Shown one piece after another: positions 32,483-41,463 of a DNA stretch of 64,000 nt (position 1 is its first letter; each line of letters starts with the position of its first letter). Source of the DNA: Roseivivax sp. GX 12232 (GTDB lineage Bacteria > Pseudomonadota > Alphaproteobacteria > Rhodobacterales > Rhodobacteraceae); assembly GCF_021272185.1 (NCBI RefSeq), contig NZ_JAJSEC010000009.1:62001-126000 (forward strand), read 5' to 3'. A model generated the notes under the pieces. That model saw only the letters and a program-made list of their open reading frames with translations, did no database searches and was not told the DNA's origin. Made by a program: the position numbers and the translations under genes.

Positions 32483-34459
32483 ATGAGTGCCGAGAGCGAC
32501 CGCGACGGCGCCGAGAAGGCGCCCCTTGCAGCCCCCGGGCATCTTGCCGAGGCCCAAGACGACCACCCCCTGCCGGCGCGCCACCGCGCCCTGCGCATCG
32601 CGATCATGGTGCTGGGGGGGCTGGGCGTCCTTCTGGCGGTGAACCAGCAGTTCCTGCTGAACCTCTTCGGCTTCCAGCCGCTGGGCAACTCCTACCTTTA
32701 TTACCTGATCGGGATCTTCCTCGCGACGGCCTTCCTGACGCTGCCGATCTCCACGGCGCTGACCGGAAAGCTGATCTGGCTGAACGTGATCCTGGCGCTC
32801 CTGGCGCTGGTCAGCGCGGGCTGGCTGGGCCACCACGGGCTCGACATCATCCAGAAGGGCTGGGAATACGACGCGCCGCTGACCGCCGACATCATGGCCT
32901 CGATCCTGATCGTGCTGGTCCTCGAGGGCGTGCGCCGCGCGGGCGGGCCGATCCTGCTGGCCACCGCGCTTCTCTTCGGGACCTTCCCGCTTTACGCGGG
33001 CCACATGCCGGGCTTTCTCTGGGGCACCCAGTTCGCCCCGATCGAGACCGTGCGCGCCCATGTCCTGGGCGTCGAGAGCATCATCGGCATCCCCATGCAG
33101 GTCGTGGCCGAACTGGTCATCGGCTTCGTGATCTTCGGCTCGGTCCTGGTCATCACCAAGGGCAGCGACTTCTTCATGGAGCTGGCCTCGGCGCTTCTGG
33201 GTCACAGCCGTGGCGGGCCCGCCAAGGTGGCGGTCATGGGCTCGGGCATCCTGGGCTCGCTCTCGGGCAGCGTGATCTCCAACATCCTGACCTCGGGGCC
33301 CTTCTCGATCCCGACCATGCGGCGGGTGGGCTATCCCGCCACCTATGCCGCCGCGATCGAGAGCTGCGCCTCCACCGGGGCCACGCTGATGCCGCCGGTC
33401 ATGGGCACCGTGGCCTTCGTCATGGCCTCGTTCCTGGGCGTGCAATATTCCACCATCGTCATCGCGGCGATCATCCCGGCGCTGCTGTTCTACGCGGCGC
33501 TGCTTTTGCAGGTGGACATGTTCGCCGCCCGCCGCGGGCTGCACGGCCTGCCGAAAAGCGAGACCCCCGACATCTGGCCGGTCTTGAAGCGCGGCTGGCC
33601 TTACCTTCTGTCGCTGGGCGTCTTGATCTTCGTGCTCATGGGCCTGCGGCTCGAGGCGCGCTCGCCCTATTACGCCTCGCTGGTGATGCTGGTGGCGACC
33701 GCCTTCAACCGCGAGACCCGGCTGACGCTCTCCCGCGCCAAGGAGCTGGTCTTCGACGTGGCCAAGAACGTCTCGAACCTGGTGGCGGTGCTCTGCGGCA
33801 TCGGCCTGGTGGTGGGCGGACTGTCCTACACCGGGGTCGCCGGGGCCTTCTCGCGCGAGCTTCTGCTTTATGCCGGCGGCAACACCGCGCTGATGCTGAT
33901 CGCGGGCGCGGTGACGAGCTTCGTCCTCGGCATGGGGATGACGGTCACCGCCTGTTACATCTTCCTGTCGATCCTGCTCGCGCCGGCGCTGGTGCAGGCC
34001 GGGCTGAACCCGATCGCCAGCCACCTGTTCATTCTCTACTGGGGCATGCTCAGCTACATCACTCCGCCGGTGGCGCTGGCCGCGATCACGGCGGCGAATG
34101 TGGCTGGCTCGAAGCCCATGCAGACGGGCTTCACCTCGATGCGGCTCGGCCTGCCGCTCTTCGTGCTGCCCTTCATCTTCGTCTACGACCCGGCGCTGAT
34201 CATGGTCGGCGACTGGCTCTCCATCGCCGAGCGCGTCGGGATCACGCTGGTCGCGCTCTGGGCGGTGACCTCGGCCTTCGAGAGCTGGATCTACAAGGTC
34301 GGCCGCATCGACTTGCTGAGCCGGGTGGTCTTCGGCGCGGGCGGTCTGCTGATCATCGTGCCGGAACTGCTGACCAGCCTGATCGGGGCCGGGCTGCTGG
34401 TCGCGGTCATCGCCATCAATCTCATGGTGCAGCGCCGCGGGCGCGACGCCGAGGCCTAA
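32483..34459 (+). CDS. TRAP transporter fused permease (TAXI type)
   Basis: The 658-residue inner-membrane protein fuses the small (4TM-type, about residues 35-155) and large (12TM-type, about 165-560) TRAP subunits, followed by further helices, as usual for TAXI systems. Signature segments are GSLSGSVISNILTSGPFSIP, GYPATYAAAIESCASTGATL, MPPVMGTVAFVMA and LGMGMTVTACYIF. The N-terminal 30 residues are hydrophilic and cytosolic. It drives Na+- or H+-coupled uptake with the periplasmic protein encoded just upstream. The ribosome site before the ATG is weak (CAGGA), perhaps keeping permease levels low. Confidence 0.93.
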   Translation: MSAESDRDGAEKAPLAAPGHLAEAQDDHPLPARHRALRIAIMVLGGLGVLLAVNQQFLLNLFGFQPLGNSYLYYLIGIFLATAFLTLPISTALTGKLIWLNVILALLALVSAGWLGHHGLDIIQKGWEYDAPLTADIMASILIVLVLEGVRRAGGPILLATALLFGTFPLYAGHMPGFLWGTQFAPIETVRAHVLGVESIIGIPMQVVAELVIGFVIFGSVLVITKGSDFFMELASALLGHSRGGPAKVAVMGSGILGSLSGSVISNILTSGPFSIPTMRRVGYPATYAAAIESCASTGATLMPPVMGTVAFVMASFLGVQYSTIVIAAIIPALLFYAALLLQVDMFAARRGLHGLPKSETPDIWPVLKRGWPYLLSLGVLIFVLMGLRLEARSPYYASLVMLVATAFNRETRLTLSRAKELVFDVAKNVSNLVAVLCGIGLVVGGLSYTGVAGAFSRELLLYAGGNTALMLIAGAVTSFVLGMGMTVTACYIFLSILLAPALVQAGLNPIASHLFILYWGMLSYITPPVALAAITAANVAGSKPMQTGFTSMRLGLPLFVLPFIFVYDPALIMVGDWLSIAERVGITLVALWAVTSAFESWIYKVGRIDLLSRVVFGAGGLLIIVPELLTSLIGAGLLVAVIAINLMVQRRGRDAEA

Positions 34460-34470
34460 GGGAGGTTTCT

Positions 34471-35136
34471 TTGGACAAGAGGGTAGGGGATCTGGCCACC
34501 GCGGTGGCGCCCATCACCGACGGGGCATCGATCATGATCGGGGGGTTCGGCTCCTCGGGCATTCCCTTCGGGCTGATCGACGCGCTGCTCGAGCAGGGGG
34601 CCAGCGGGCTCACCGTGATCTCGAACAACGCCGGCGCCGGGGAGACCGGCATCGCCAAGCTCCTGAAGGCGGGGCGGGTGGCGCGGGTCGTCTGCTCCTA
34701 CCCGCGCTCGCCGGGCTCGATCTGGTTCGAAAAGCGCTACGAGGCGGGCGAGATCGACCTCGAGGTGGTGCCCCAGGGCACGCTGGCCGAACGCATCCGC
34801 GCCGCGGGCGCGGGCATCGGCGGCTTCCTGACGCCCACCGGCTACGGCACGCGGCTCGCCGAGGGCAAGGAAACCCGCGAGATCGAGGGTAGGGGCTACG
34901 TCATGGAGATGCCGCTCGCGGCGGATTTCGCGCTGGTCCGCGCCGAGGCGGGCGACCGCTGGGGCAACCTCAGCTTCCACGCCACCGCGCGGAACTTCAA
35001 TCCGGTCATGGCCATGGCCGCCGATCACGCCATCGCCGAGGTGCGGCAGGTGGCGACCGGGGCGCTCGATCCCGAAAGCGTCGTCACCCCCGGCATCTTC
35101 GTCGATTGCGTCGTCGAATACGGAGCGCGCCCATGA
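34471..35136 (+). CDS. Class I CoA-transferase subunit A
   Basis: The 221-residue protein is the alpha subunit of a 3-oxoacid-type CoA-transferase: ITDGASIMIGGFGSSGIPFG, LTVISNNAGAGETGIAKLL, SYPRSPGSIWFEKRYEAGE, TPTGYGTRLAEGKETREI. It pairs with the next gene. I place the start at TTG 34471 because GGGAGG lies 5 bases upstream and no ATG or GTG is available nearby. Stop and start codons of subunits A and B overlap (ATGA), so the complex is made by coupled translation. Substrate by context is the dicarboxylate imported by the TRAP system, with succinyl- or acetyl-CoA as donor (inference). Confidence 0.9.
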   Translation: MDKRVGDLATAVAPITDGASIMIGGFGSSGIPFGLIDALLEQGASGLTVISNNAGAGETGIAKLLKAGRVARVVCSYPRSPGSIWFEKRYEAGEIDLEVVPQGTLAERIRAAGAGIGGFLTPTGYGTRLAEGKETREIEGRGYVMEMPLAADFALVRAEAGDRWGNLSFHATARNFNPVMAMAADHAIAEVRQVATGALDPESVVTPGIFVDCVVEYGARP

Positions 35137-35819
35137 CCCAGAGCCAGACCCAGACCAAACCGCAAGCCGCGGGCGCCGACGGGCTGACCCGGCTGAGCGA
35201 CGCCCAGCTGGCGGCCCGCGTGGCCCAGGACATCCCCGATGGCTCCTACGTGAACCTCGGGATCGGCAAGCCCACCCATGTGGCGGGCTATGTGCCCGAG
35301 GGCCGCGAGGTGATCTACCACTCCGAGAACGGCATCATCGGCGTCGGCCCGACCCCGCCCGAGGGCGAGGAAGACCTCGAGCTGATCGACGCCAGCAAGC
35401 GCTATGTCACCGCTGCCCCCGGCGCGGCCTATTTCGACCACCCCGACAGCTTTGCCATGATGCGCGGCGGCCATATCGATATCGCCGTCCTCGGCGCCTA
35501 CCAGGTGGCCGAAAGTGGCGACATCGCCAACTGGGCGACGCTGGACGAGAAGTTCCCGCCCGCCGTCGGCGGCGCCATGGACCTTGTCGCGGGGGTGAAG
35601 ACCATCCTCGTGATGATGCGCCACGTGAACAAGGACGGCAGCCCGAAGCTCCTGGAACGCTGCACCTACCCGCTGACCGGGCTGGGCGTGGTGAGCCGCG
35701 TCTACACCGACCTCGCGGTCCTCGACGTCACCCCCGAGGGCTTCCGCCTGGTCGAGCTGACCCCCGGCAACGACCTGGAGGCGGTGCAGGCGCTGACCGG
35801 CGCCAAGATTCTGACCTGA
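35133..35819 (+). CDS. Class I CoA-transferase subunit B
   Basis: The 228-residue beta subunit carries the catalytic glutamate in the SENGIIGVGPTP motif (residue about 65) that forms the thioester intermediate, preceded by DGSYVNLGIGKPTHVAGYVP. Further family blocks are GGHIDIAVLGAYQVAESGDIANW, split here as GGHIDIAVLGAY then GDIANW, and a C-terminal GFRLVELTPG. The N-terminal 20 residues are Gln/Thr-rich and not part of the fold. It overlaps subunit A by 4 bases. A strong GC hairpin follows the stop codon. Confidence 0.91.
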   Translation: MTQSQTQTKPQAAGADGLTRLSDAQLAARVAQDIPDGSYVNLGIGKPTHVAGYVPEGREVIYHSENGIIGVGPTPPEGEEDLELIDASKRYVTAAPGAAYFDHPDSFAMMRGGHIDIAVLGAYQVAESGDIANWATLDEKFPPAVGGAMDLVAGVKTILVMMRHVNKDGSPKLLERCTYPLTGLGVVSRVYTDLAVLDVTPEGFRLVELTPGNDLEAVQALTGAKILT

Positions 35820-35832
35820 GACCGGAGCGGGC

Positions 35833-35875
35833 CCCGCCCGCCGCCCCGGCGCAATTTCGCGCCGCGGCGGGCGGG
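35833..35875 (+). terminator. Long GC hairpin after the CoA-transferase genes
   Basis: A perfect 12-bp arm pair (35833-35844 and 35864-35875) encloses a second small stem-loop. There is no T-tract, so it is more likely an mRNA stabiliser or attenuator than a full terminator. It lies in the 96-base gap before the dehydrogenase gene. Confidence 0.5.
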
Positions 35876-35915
35876 CCCCCCATGCTCCTGGCCAACGACG
35901 AAGGACGACGAGACC

Positions 35916-37079
35916 GTGAAGACCAGTGCCCCCGATACCCATGACGACCTCCGCGACGCGCTGCGCGCGCTCTGCGCCGAGTTCCCGGCGGAATACCACC
36001 GCAAGCACGGCGCCGCCGAGACCTACCCCGAGGAGTTCATCGAGGCCCTGACCAAGGCAGGCTGGCTCGCCGCGATGATCCCCGAGGAATACGGCGGCTC
36101 GGGGCTGGGGCTGACCGAAGCCTCGATCGTCATGGAAGAGATCAACCGCTGCGGCGGCAACGCCGGGCATTGCCACGGCCAGATGTACAACATGGGCACG
36201 CTCCTGCGCCACGGCTCGGAGGCGCAGAAGCAGCGCTACCTGCCGAAGATCGCCTCGGGCGAGCTGCGGCTGCAGTCCATGGCGGTGACCGAGCCCACCA
36301 CCGGCACCGACACGACCAAGCTGAAGACCACCGCGCAGCGCAAGGGCGACCGCTACGTCGTCAACGGCCAGAAGGTCTGGATCAGCCGGGTGCAGCATTC
36401 CGACCTGATGATCCTTCTGGCGCGCACCACGCCGCTGGCCGAGGTGAACCGCAAGTCCGAGGGGCTGTCGGTCTTCCTGGTCGAGCTCGACCAGGTCATC
36501 GGCAAGGGCATGGAGGTCAAGCCGATCCCCAACATGGTCGGCCATGAGACCAACGAGCTGTTCTTCGACGACCTCGAGATCCCCGCCGAGACGCTGATCG
36601 GCGAAGAGGGCAAGGGCTTCCGCTACATCCTCGACGGGCTCAACGCCGAACGCTCGCTGATCGCGGCGGAATGCATCGGGGACGGCTACTGGTTCGTCGA
36701 GAAGGCGGCGCAATACGCCGGTGAGCGGCAGGTCTTCGGCCGGCCCATCGGGCAGAACCAGGGCATCCAGTTCCCGATCTCGCGGGCCTTCGTGAACCTC
36801 GAGGCGGCGAACCTGATGCGCTTCGAGGCCTGCCGCCGCTTCGACGCGCATGAGCCCTCGGGCGCCCAGGCCAACATGGCCAAGCTCCTGGCCGCCGATG
36901 CCTCCTGGGAGGCGGCCAATGCCACGATCCAGACCTTCGGCGGCTTCGGCTTCGCCGAGGAATACGACATCGAGCGGAAGTTCCGCGAGACGCGGCTCTA
37001 TCAGGTGGCGCCGATTTCGACCAACCTGATCCTGTCGTATGTGGCCGAGCACATCCTCGGCATGCCGCGCAGTTTCTGA
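35916..37079 (+). CDS. Acyl-CoA dehydrogenase, isovaleryl-type catalytic base
   Basis: The 387-residue flavoprotein shows QSMAVTEPTTGTDTTKLKTT, KPIPNMVGHETNELFFDDL and RQVFGRPIGQNQGIQ. The usual C-terminal Glu of the EGTS motif is replaced (RLYQVAPISTNLILS), but Glu245 in LNAERSLIA occupies the helix-G position used as catalytic base by isovaleryl-CoA dehydrogenase. It should therefore be active, probably on a branched or otherwise substituted acyl-CoA (inference). The start is GTG 35916 with AAGGA about 10 bases upstream. It belongs to the TRAP/CoA-transferase operon and is followed 7 bases later by the CitE-like gene. Confidence 0.9.
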   Translation: MKTSAPDTHDDLRDALRALCAEFPAEYHRKHGAAETYPEEFIEALTKAGWLAAMIPEEYGGSGLGLTEASIVMEEINRCGGNAGHCHGQMYNMGTLLRHGSEAQKQRYLPKIASGELRLQSMAVTEPTTGTDTTKLKTTAQRKGDRYVVNGQKVWISRVQHSDLMILLARTTPLAEVNRKSEGLSVFLVELDQVIGKGMEVKPIPNMVGHETNELFFDDLEIPAETLIGEEGKGFRYILDGLNAERSLIAAECIGDGYWFVEKAAQYAGERQVFGRPIGQNQGIQFPISRAFVNLEAANLMRFEACRRFDAHEPSGAQANMAKLLAADASWEAANATIQTFGGFGFAEEYDIERKFRETRLYQVAPISTNLILSYVAEHILGMPRSF

Positions 37080-37086
37080 GGGGCCG

Positions 37087-37911
37087 ATGGACGCAATCAA
37101 GGATTCTTTCGCCACGCTGAGCTTCCCGCTCTTCGTGCCCGCCGACCGGCCCGAGCGCTTCGCCAAGGCCTGCGCGGCGGGCAGCGACAGCGTGATCATC
37201 GACCTCGAGGACGCGGTCGCCTCGGACCTCAAGACCTCGGTGCGGCGCATCCCGCGCGACGCGCTGCCCGCCGACCGGCAGGTGACGCTGATGCTGCGGG
37301 TCAATGCGCCGGGCACCGAGTGGTATCGCGACGACGTGGCCTTCGCCCGCGCCATCGGCTTCGACGCCGTGGTGCTGCCCAAGGCCGAAAGCGCCCAGCA
37401 GATCGCCGAGCTGCGCGCCGCACTCGATCCCGGGCAGAAGGTGCTCGGGCTGATCGAGACGGTGCGCGGGGTGGCACGGATGACCGAGCTGGCCGAGGCC
37501 GCCGACCGTCTGGCCTTCGGCTCGATCGACCTGGCCGCCGACCTCGGCTGCGAGAACACCCAGACCGCCTTCCTGCCGATCCGCAGCCAGATCGTGCAGG
37601 CCGCGCGGCTGGCCGGGCGGCCGGCGCCTCTGGACGGGGTGACCACCGCCACCCGCGACCCCGAGGTGATCGCCGGAGACGCACGCCACAGCCACGAGAT
37701 GGGCTTCGGCGGCAAGCTCCTGATCCATCCGGTGCAGATCGAGCCGGCCCGCGCCGCCTTCCGGCCCGCACCCGAGACCGTGGACTGGGCCGAGCGCGTG
37801 GTCGCGGCCTCGGTGCATGGCGGGGCGGGGCTGGTCGACGGCGCGATGATCGACGCGCCGGTCCTGAAACAGGCGCGCCGCATCCTCGACCGGGCGAGGG
37901 CCCTGGCATGA
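37087..37911 (+). CDS. HpcH/CitE-family acyl-CoA lyase (citramalyl/malyl-CoA type)
   Basis: The 274-residue TIM-barrel protein has the CitE pattern: LFVPADRPERFAKACAAGSD, SVIIDLEDAVASDLK with the metal-binding Glu and Asp, LMLRVNAPGTEWYRDD, VVLPKAESAQQI, LGLIETVRGV, AFGSIDLAADLGC and a final GGKLLIHPVQIEPA. Members cleave malyl-CoA or citramalyl-CoA to acetyl-CoA plus glyoxylate or pyruvate. Together with a CoA-transferase and an HTD2-type hydratase this is the enzyme trio of itaconate degradation, which makes (S)-citramalyl-CoA lyase the preferred guess. Overlaps the hydratase gene by 4 bases. Confidence 0.87.
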   Translation: MDAIKDSFATLSFPLFVPADRPERFAKACAAGSDSVIIDLEDAVASDLKTSVRRIPRDALPADRQVTLMLRVNAPGTEWYRDDVAFARAIGFDAVVLPKAESAQQIAELRAALDPGQKVLGLIETVRGVARMTELAEAADRLAFGSIDLAADLGCENTQTAFLPIRSQIVQAARLAGRPAPLDGVTTATRDPEVIAGDARHSHEMGFGGKLLIHPVQIEPARAAFRPAPETVDWAERVVAASVHGGAGLVDGAMIDAPVLKQARRILDRARALA

Positions 37912-38756
37912 GCGCGCTCGACGATCTCGACATTCCCGCGCTCGAAGCCTGGATCGGTCGCGAGGAGGTGATGACCGACATCCTCACCCCGGCGCTGGTC
38001 TCGCGCTTCGGCGCGACCTTCGGCGACTGGGTGATGACCCCCGACGAGGGTGTCGCGCCGGGGCTGCACTGGTGCATCGCCCAGCCCGCGGTGGATCACG
38101 CAGGCCTCGGCCCCGACGGCCACCCCAAGCGTGGCGGCTTCCTGCCGCCGGTGCCCTTCCAGAACCGCATGTGGGCGGGCGGCGAGGTCACCTTCCGCGC
38201 CCCCCTGCGCGCCGGCGACGAGGTTACCCGCAGCTCGCGGATCGAAAGCCTGAAGCCCAAGGAGGGCCGCTCGGGCCCGCTCGTGTTCGTGGCCGTCCGG
38301 CATCTCTATTCGGTCGCCGGCGAGACCGCGATCGAGGAGCGGCAGGACATCGTCTACCGCCCCGCCACCCGCAGCGACACGCCCAAGGGCGCGGGCGGCG
38401 ACGGCCCTGCAAGCCCCGAGAGCTTCACCGGCGATCCGGTCACGCTTTTCCGTTACTCGGCGATGACCTTCAACGGCCACCGCATCCACTACGACTACCC
38501 TTACGTGACCGAGACTGAGGGCTACGCCGGGCTCGTGGTGCACGGCCCGATCCAGGGCACGCTCCTGATCAATGCCGCCGCCCGGGCCTTCGGGACAACC
38601 GGGCTGACGGTCGCCTACCGCGGCCTCGCGCCGCTGATCGCGGGCCAGCCGGTGACGCTCCACCGCGAGGGCGCGCGTTTCTGGCTCGAGAAGACCGACG
38701 GCACCGTGACCTTCGAGGCCCGCGCCACCTCCGAGACAGACAAAGGACAGGCATGA
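37908..38756 (+). CDS. HTD2/mesaconyl-C4-CoA hydratase-type dehydratase
   Basis: The 282-residue protein has an N-terminal FAS1-like dehydratase hotdog (about 10-150, HWCIAQPAVDHAGLGPDG, GGFLPPVPFQNRMWAGGEVT) and a C-terminal hotdog with the catalytic motif FRYSAMTFNGHRIHYDYPYV and YAGLVVHGPIQG. This arrangement is shared by mesaconyl-C4-CoA hydratase, itaconyl-CoA hydratase and fungal Htd2. Position between a CitE-type lyase and a CoA-transferase favours hydration of itaconyl- or mesaconyl-CoA to citramalyl-CoA (inference). Its ATG overlaps the lyase stop codon, and its stop overlaps the next start. Confidence 0.87.
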   Translation: MSALDDLDIPALEAWIGREEVMTDILTPALVSRFGATFGDWVMTPDEGVAPGLHWCIAQPAVDHAGLGPDGHPKRGGFLPPVPFQNRMWAGGEVTFRAPLRAGDEVTRSSRIESLKPKEGRSGPLVFVAVRHLYSVAGETAIEERQDIVYRPATRSDTPKGAGGDGPASPESFTGDPVTLFRYSAMTFNGHRIHYDYPYVTETEGYAGLVVHGPIQGTLLINAAARAFGTTGLTVAYRGLAPLIAGQPVTLHREGARFWLEKTDGTVTFEARATSETDKGQA

Positions 38757-39724
38757 CAGATCCCAACGCCATCGCCGCGCTCAAGTCCCGGCTTTCCCTG
38801 CCGCTCATCGGGGCGCCGATGTTCCTGGCCTCGGGCGTCGACCTCGTGGTCGCCCAGTGCTGCGCGGGGATCATCGGGACCTTCCCCTCGCTGAACGCCC
38901 GGCCCGCCGAAGAGCTCGACCGCTGGCTGACCGAGATCGAGCGCCGCCTCGCGGCCTTCGAGGCGGAGACCGGCAAGACCCCCGCGCCCTACGGCGTGAA
39001 CCTCATCGTGAACGAGTACAACGAGCGGCTGGAGGGCGACCTCGAGACCTGCGTGCGCCACAAGGTGCCGCTGGTGATCACCTCGCTTTCGGCGCCCGAC
39101 AAGGTGGTCGAGGCGGTGCATGGCTACGGCGGGCTGGTCTTCCACGACGTGATCAAGGCCCGCCACGCGCGCCGGGCGGCGAAATCCGGGGTCGACGGGC
39201 TGATCCTGGTGGCCGCGGGCGCGGGCGGCCACGCGGGCACGCTCAGCCCCTTTGCGCTCGTCGAGGAGGTGCGCGCCTTCTGGGACGGGCCGCTGGTCCT
39301 CTCGGGCGCGGTGGCCAACGGCCGCTCGGTCCTCGCCGCCGAGGTGCTGGGCTGCGATTTCGCCTATGCGGGCACGGTCTTCATCCCCTCGGCCGAGGCC
39401 ATCGCGCCCGACCCCCACAAGGAGATGATCACCCGCGCCGAGGCCGATGCCATCGTCTACACGCCGCTCTTCTCGGGCACCCATGCCAACTACCTGGCCG
39501 AAAGCGTGAGCCTGGTGGGCGTCGACCCCGAGGAGGCCCGCCGCGCCGAGCCGCGCAAGATGAAGTCCAAGGACGACCCCGACCGGCCCAAGGCCTGGAA
39601 GGACGTCTTCTCGGCGGGCCAGGCGGTCGCCCAGTCGCGCGGCGTCGAACCCGCGGGCGAGATCGTGGACCGGCTGGCGCGCGAATACCGCGCGGCCCGC
39701 GCGGCGATCACCGGGACAAGCTGA
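38753..39724 (+). CDS. Nitronate monooxygenase / 2-nitropropane dioxygenase-like flavoprotein
   Basis: The 323-residue TIM-barrel FMN protein belongs to the NMO/FabK superfamily: LPLIGAPMFLASGVDLVVAQ at the N-terminus, LVFHDVIKARHARRAAKSGVDG, LVAAGAGGHAGTLSPFALV with the FMN phosphate and active-site His, and VLSGAVANGRSVLAAEVLG. In catabolic clusters such proteins are often misnamed; the real activity could be an enoyl-CoA-directed flavin reaction instead. It is cotranscribed with the hydratase (4-base overlap) and followed 17 bases later by the long acyl-CoA dehydrogenase. Confidence 0.82.
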   Translation: MTDPNAIAALKSRLSLPLIGAPMFLASGVDLVVAQCCAGIIGTFPSLNARPAEELDRWLTEIERRLAAFEAETGKTPAPYGVNLIVNEYNERLEGDLETCVRHKVPLVITSLSAPDKVVEAVHGYGGLVFHDVIKARHARRAAKSGVDGLILVAAGAGGHAGTLSPFALVEEVRAFWDGPLVLSGAVANGRSVLAAEVLGCDFAYAGTVFIPSAEAIAPDPHKEMITRAEADAIVYTPLFSGTHANYLAESVSLVGVDPEEARRAEPRKMKSKDDPDRPKAWKDVFSAGQAVAQSRGVEPAGEIVDRLAREYRAARAAITGTS

Positions 39725-39741
39725 CAGCGAGGAGGGGCCCC

Positions 39742-41463
39742 ATGGCCGGTGCGAGCGAGAACAACATCCCCGACAGCCGCGGCGTGAACGCCTATCGCGC
39801 CGATCCGGCGCTGGCGGCGCTGATCGAGGTCTACCTGCCGCGCGAGTTGCAGGCCCGGATCACCCCCGAGCTCGACCGCATGGGCGCGCTGGTGGGCGAC
39901 AGGCTGGAGGAGCTGGCGCTCGTCGCTGATCACAATCCGCCGAGCCTGAAGCTCCGCAGCCGCACCGGGGCCCGCGCCGAGACGGTGGAGAAACACCCCG
40001 CCTACCGCGAGCTCGAGCGCTACGCCTTTTCGGAGTTCGGCCTGGCCGCCATGTCGCATCGCGCCGGCGTCTTCGGCGCCGAGGACAAGCTGTATCCGCT
40101 GGCGAAATACGCGCTGGTCTATCTCTTCGTGCAGGCCGAGTTCGGGCTGTGCTGCCCGCTCTCGATGACCGACAGCCTGACCCGGACGCTGGTGAAATTC
40201 GGCGATCCCGCGCTGGTCGCGCGCTACATCGACCGGCTGACCAGCCAGGACATGGAAAGCCTCTTCCAGGGGGCGATGTTCATGACCGAGCAGGCGGCGG
40301 GTTCGGACGTCGGCGCGATCGAGACCACCGCCCGGCCCGACGGCGAGGCCTGGCGGCTGACCGGCGACAAGTGGTTCTGCTCCAACCCCGACGCCGAACT
40401 GGCCATGGTCCTGGCCCGGCCCGAGGGGCAGGGGGCCGAGGGCACGCGCGGGCTCTCGCTGTTCCTGCTGCCCCGGCATCTGCCCGACGGCAGCCTGAAC
40501 GCCTACCGGATCCTGCGGCTGAAGGACAAGATGGGCACGCGCTCCATGGCCTCGGGGGAGATCTCGCTCGAAGGCGCCACCGCCTATCTCGTCGGCGAGG
40601 CCGGGCAGGGCTTCAAGCAGATGACCGACATGATCAACATGTCGCGGCTCGCCAACGGCGTGCGCAGCGCGGGGCTCATGCGCCGCTCGGTCGCCGAGGC
40701 GCTGTTCATCGCGCGGCACCGCACGGCCTTCGGGCGGGCGCTGGTCGACATGCCGCTGATGCGGCGGCAGCTCGCCAAGATGCTGGTCACCGCCGAACAG
40801 GGCCGCAGCATGGTCTTCCACACCGCCCGCGCGCTGGCGGCCGCCGACGGCGGAGAGGCCACCATGGCCCGCGTGCTGCGCATCCTGACGCCCTTGGTGA
40901 AGTTCCGCACCTGCCGGGACGCCCGCAAGGTCGCGGGCGACGCCATGGAGGTGCGCGGCGGCTGCGGCTACATCGAGGAGTTCTCCGACGCCCGGGTCCT
41001 GCGCGACGCCCACCTTGGCTCGATCTGGGAGGGCACCTCGAACATCATCGCCCTCGACGTGGCCCGCGCGATCAAGCGCGAAGGCGCGCTGGAGGCGTTG
41101 ACGGACTACCTGCGCGCGCTCCTTTCCGAGGCCGAACCGGCGCTGGCGGCGGAGCTGGAGGCGGCGCTGACCCGCGCCGCGGCGCTGGCCTCCGCGGTCG
41201 CCGAGGACGGCTCGGGCGGAGAGGCCCGCCGCGCGGCTTCGGCGCTCTATCACGTCGCCTCGGCGAGCTTCATGGCCTGGGAGGCGGCGCAGCTCTCCGG
41301 CCAGCCCGCCCAGGACCGCGCCGCGCTCGCGCGGCTGGTGCTGGCGCACCGGCTGACGCCCCGCGACCCGCTCGCCCCGCGCGAGGACGAAGACACCGCG
41401 CTGGCGGGGCTCCTGGCCCGCGCCGGCATCGACCCCGAAGACCAGGCCATGGCTGCAGAATGA
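39742..41463 (+). CDS. Long acyl-CoA dehydrogenase (AidB/FadE-like, 573 residues)
   Basis: The protein is about 180 residues longer than standard acyl-CoA dehydrogenases, with an extra N-terminal segment and a C-terminal helical domain (about 450-573) as in AidB and FadE5-like proteins. Core motifs are FMTEQAAGSDVGAIETTAR, GDKWFCSNPDAELAMVLAR, LKDKMGTRSMASGEISLEGA, and GGCGYIEEFSDARVLRDAHL followed by SIWEGTSNI with the catalytic Glu. GAGGAGGGG precedes the ATG. It gives the operon two dehydrogenases with different catalytic-base positions, suggesting two distinct oxidation steps or one non-classical member. Overlaps the PrpD-like gene by 4 bases. Confidence 0.88.
   Translation: MAGASENNIPDSRGVNAYRADPALAALIEVYLPRELQARITPELDRMGALVGDRLEELALVADHNPPSLKLRSRTGARAETVEKHPAYRELERYAFSEFGLAAMSHRAGVFGAEDKLYPLAKYALVYLFVQAEFGLCCPLSMTDSLTRTLVKFGDPALVARYIDRLTSQDMESLFQGAMFMTEQAAGSDVGAIETTARPDGEAWRLTGDKWFCSNPDAELAMVLARPEGQGAEGTRGLSLFLLPRHLPDGSLNAYRILRLKDKMGTRSMASGEISLEGATAYLVGEAGQGFKQMTDMINMSRLANGVRSAGLMRRSVAEALFIARHRTAFGRALVDMPLMRRQLAKMLVTAEQGRSMVFHTARALAAADGGEATMARVLRILTPLVKFRTCRDARKVAGDAMEVRGGCGYIEEFSDARVLRDAHLGSIWEGTSNIIALDVARAIKREGALEALTDYLRALLSEAEPALAAELEAALTRAAALASAVAEDGSGGEARRAASALYHVASASFMAWEAAQLSGQPAQDRAALARLVLAHRLTPRDPLAPREDEDTALAGLLARAGIDPEDQAMAAE

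Noticed and set aside
35820-35915. Rho-independent terminator that ends the CoA-transferase transcript
   Set aside because: The hairpin is strong but has no T-tract and the next gene continues the same pathway, so it is listed only as a hairpin with low confidence.
35025-38663. Very long open frame (over 1200 codons) on the minus strand
   Set aside because: It is antisense to the CoA-transferase, dehydrogenase, lyase and hydratase genes, whose products have clear motifs. Its translation is Arg/Gly/His-rich without domains, an effect of high third-position GC.
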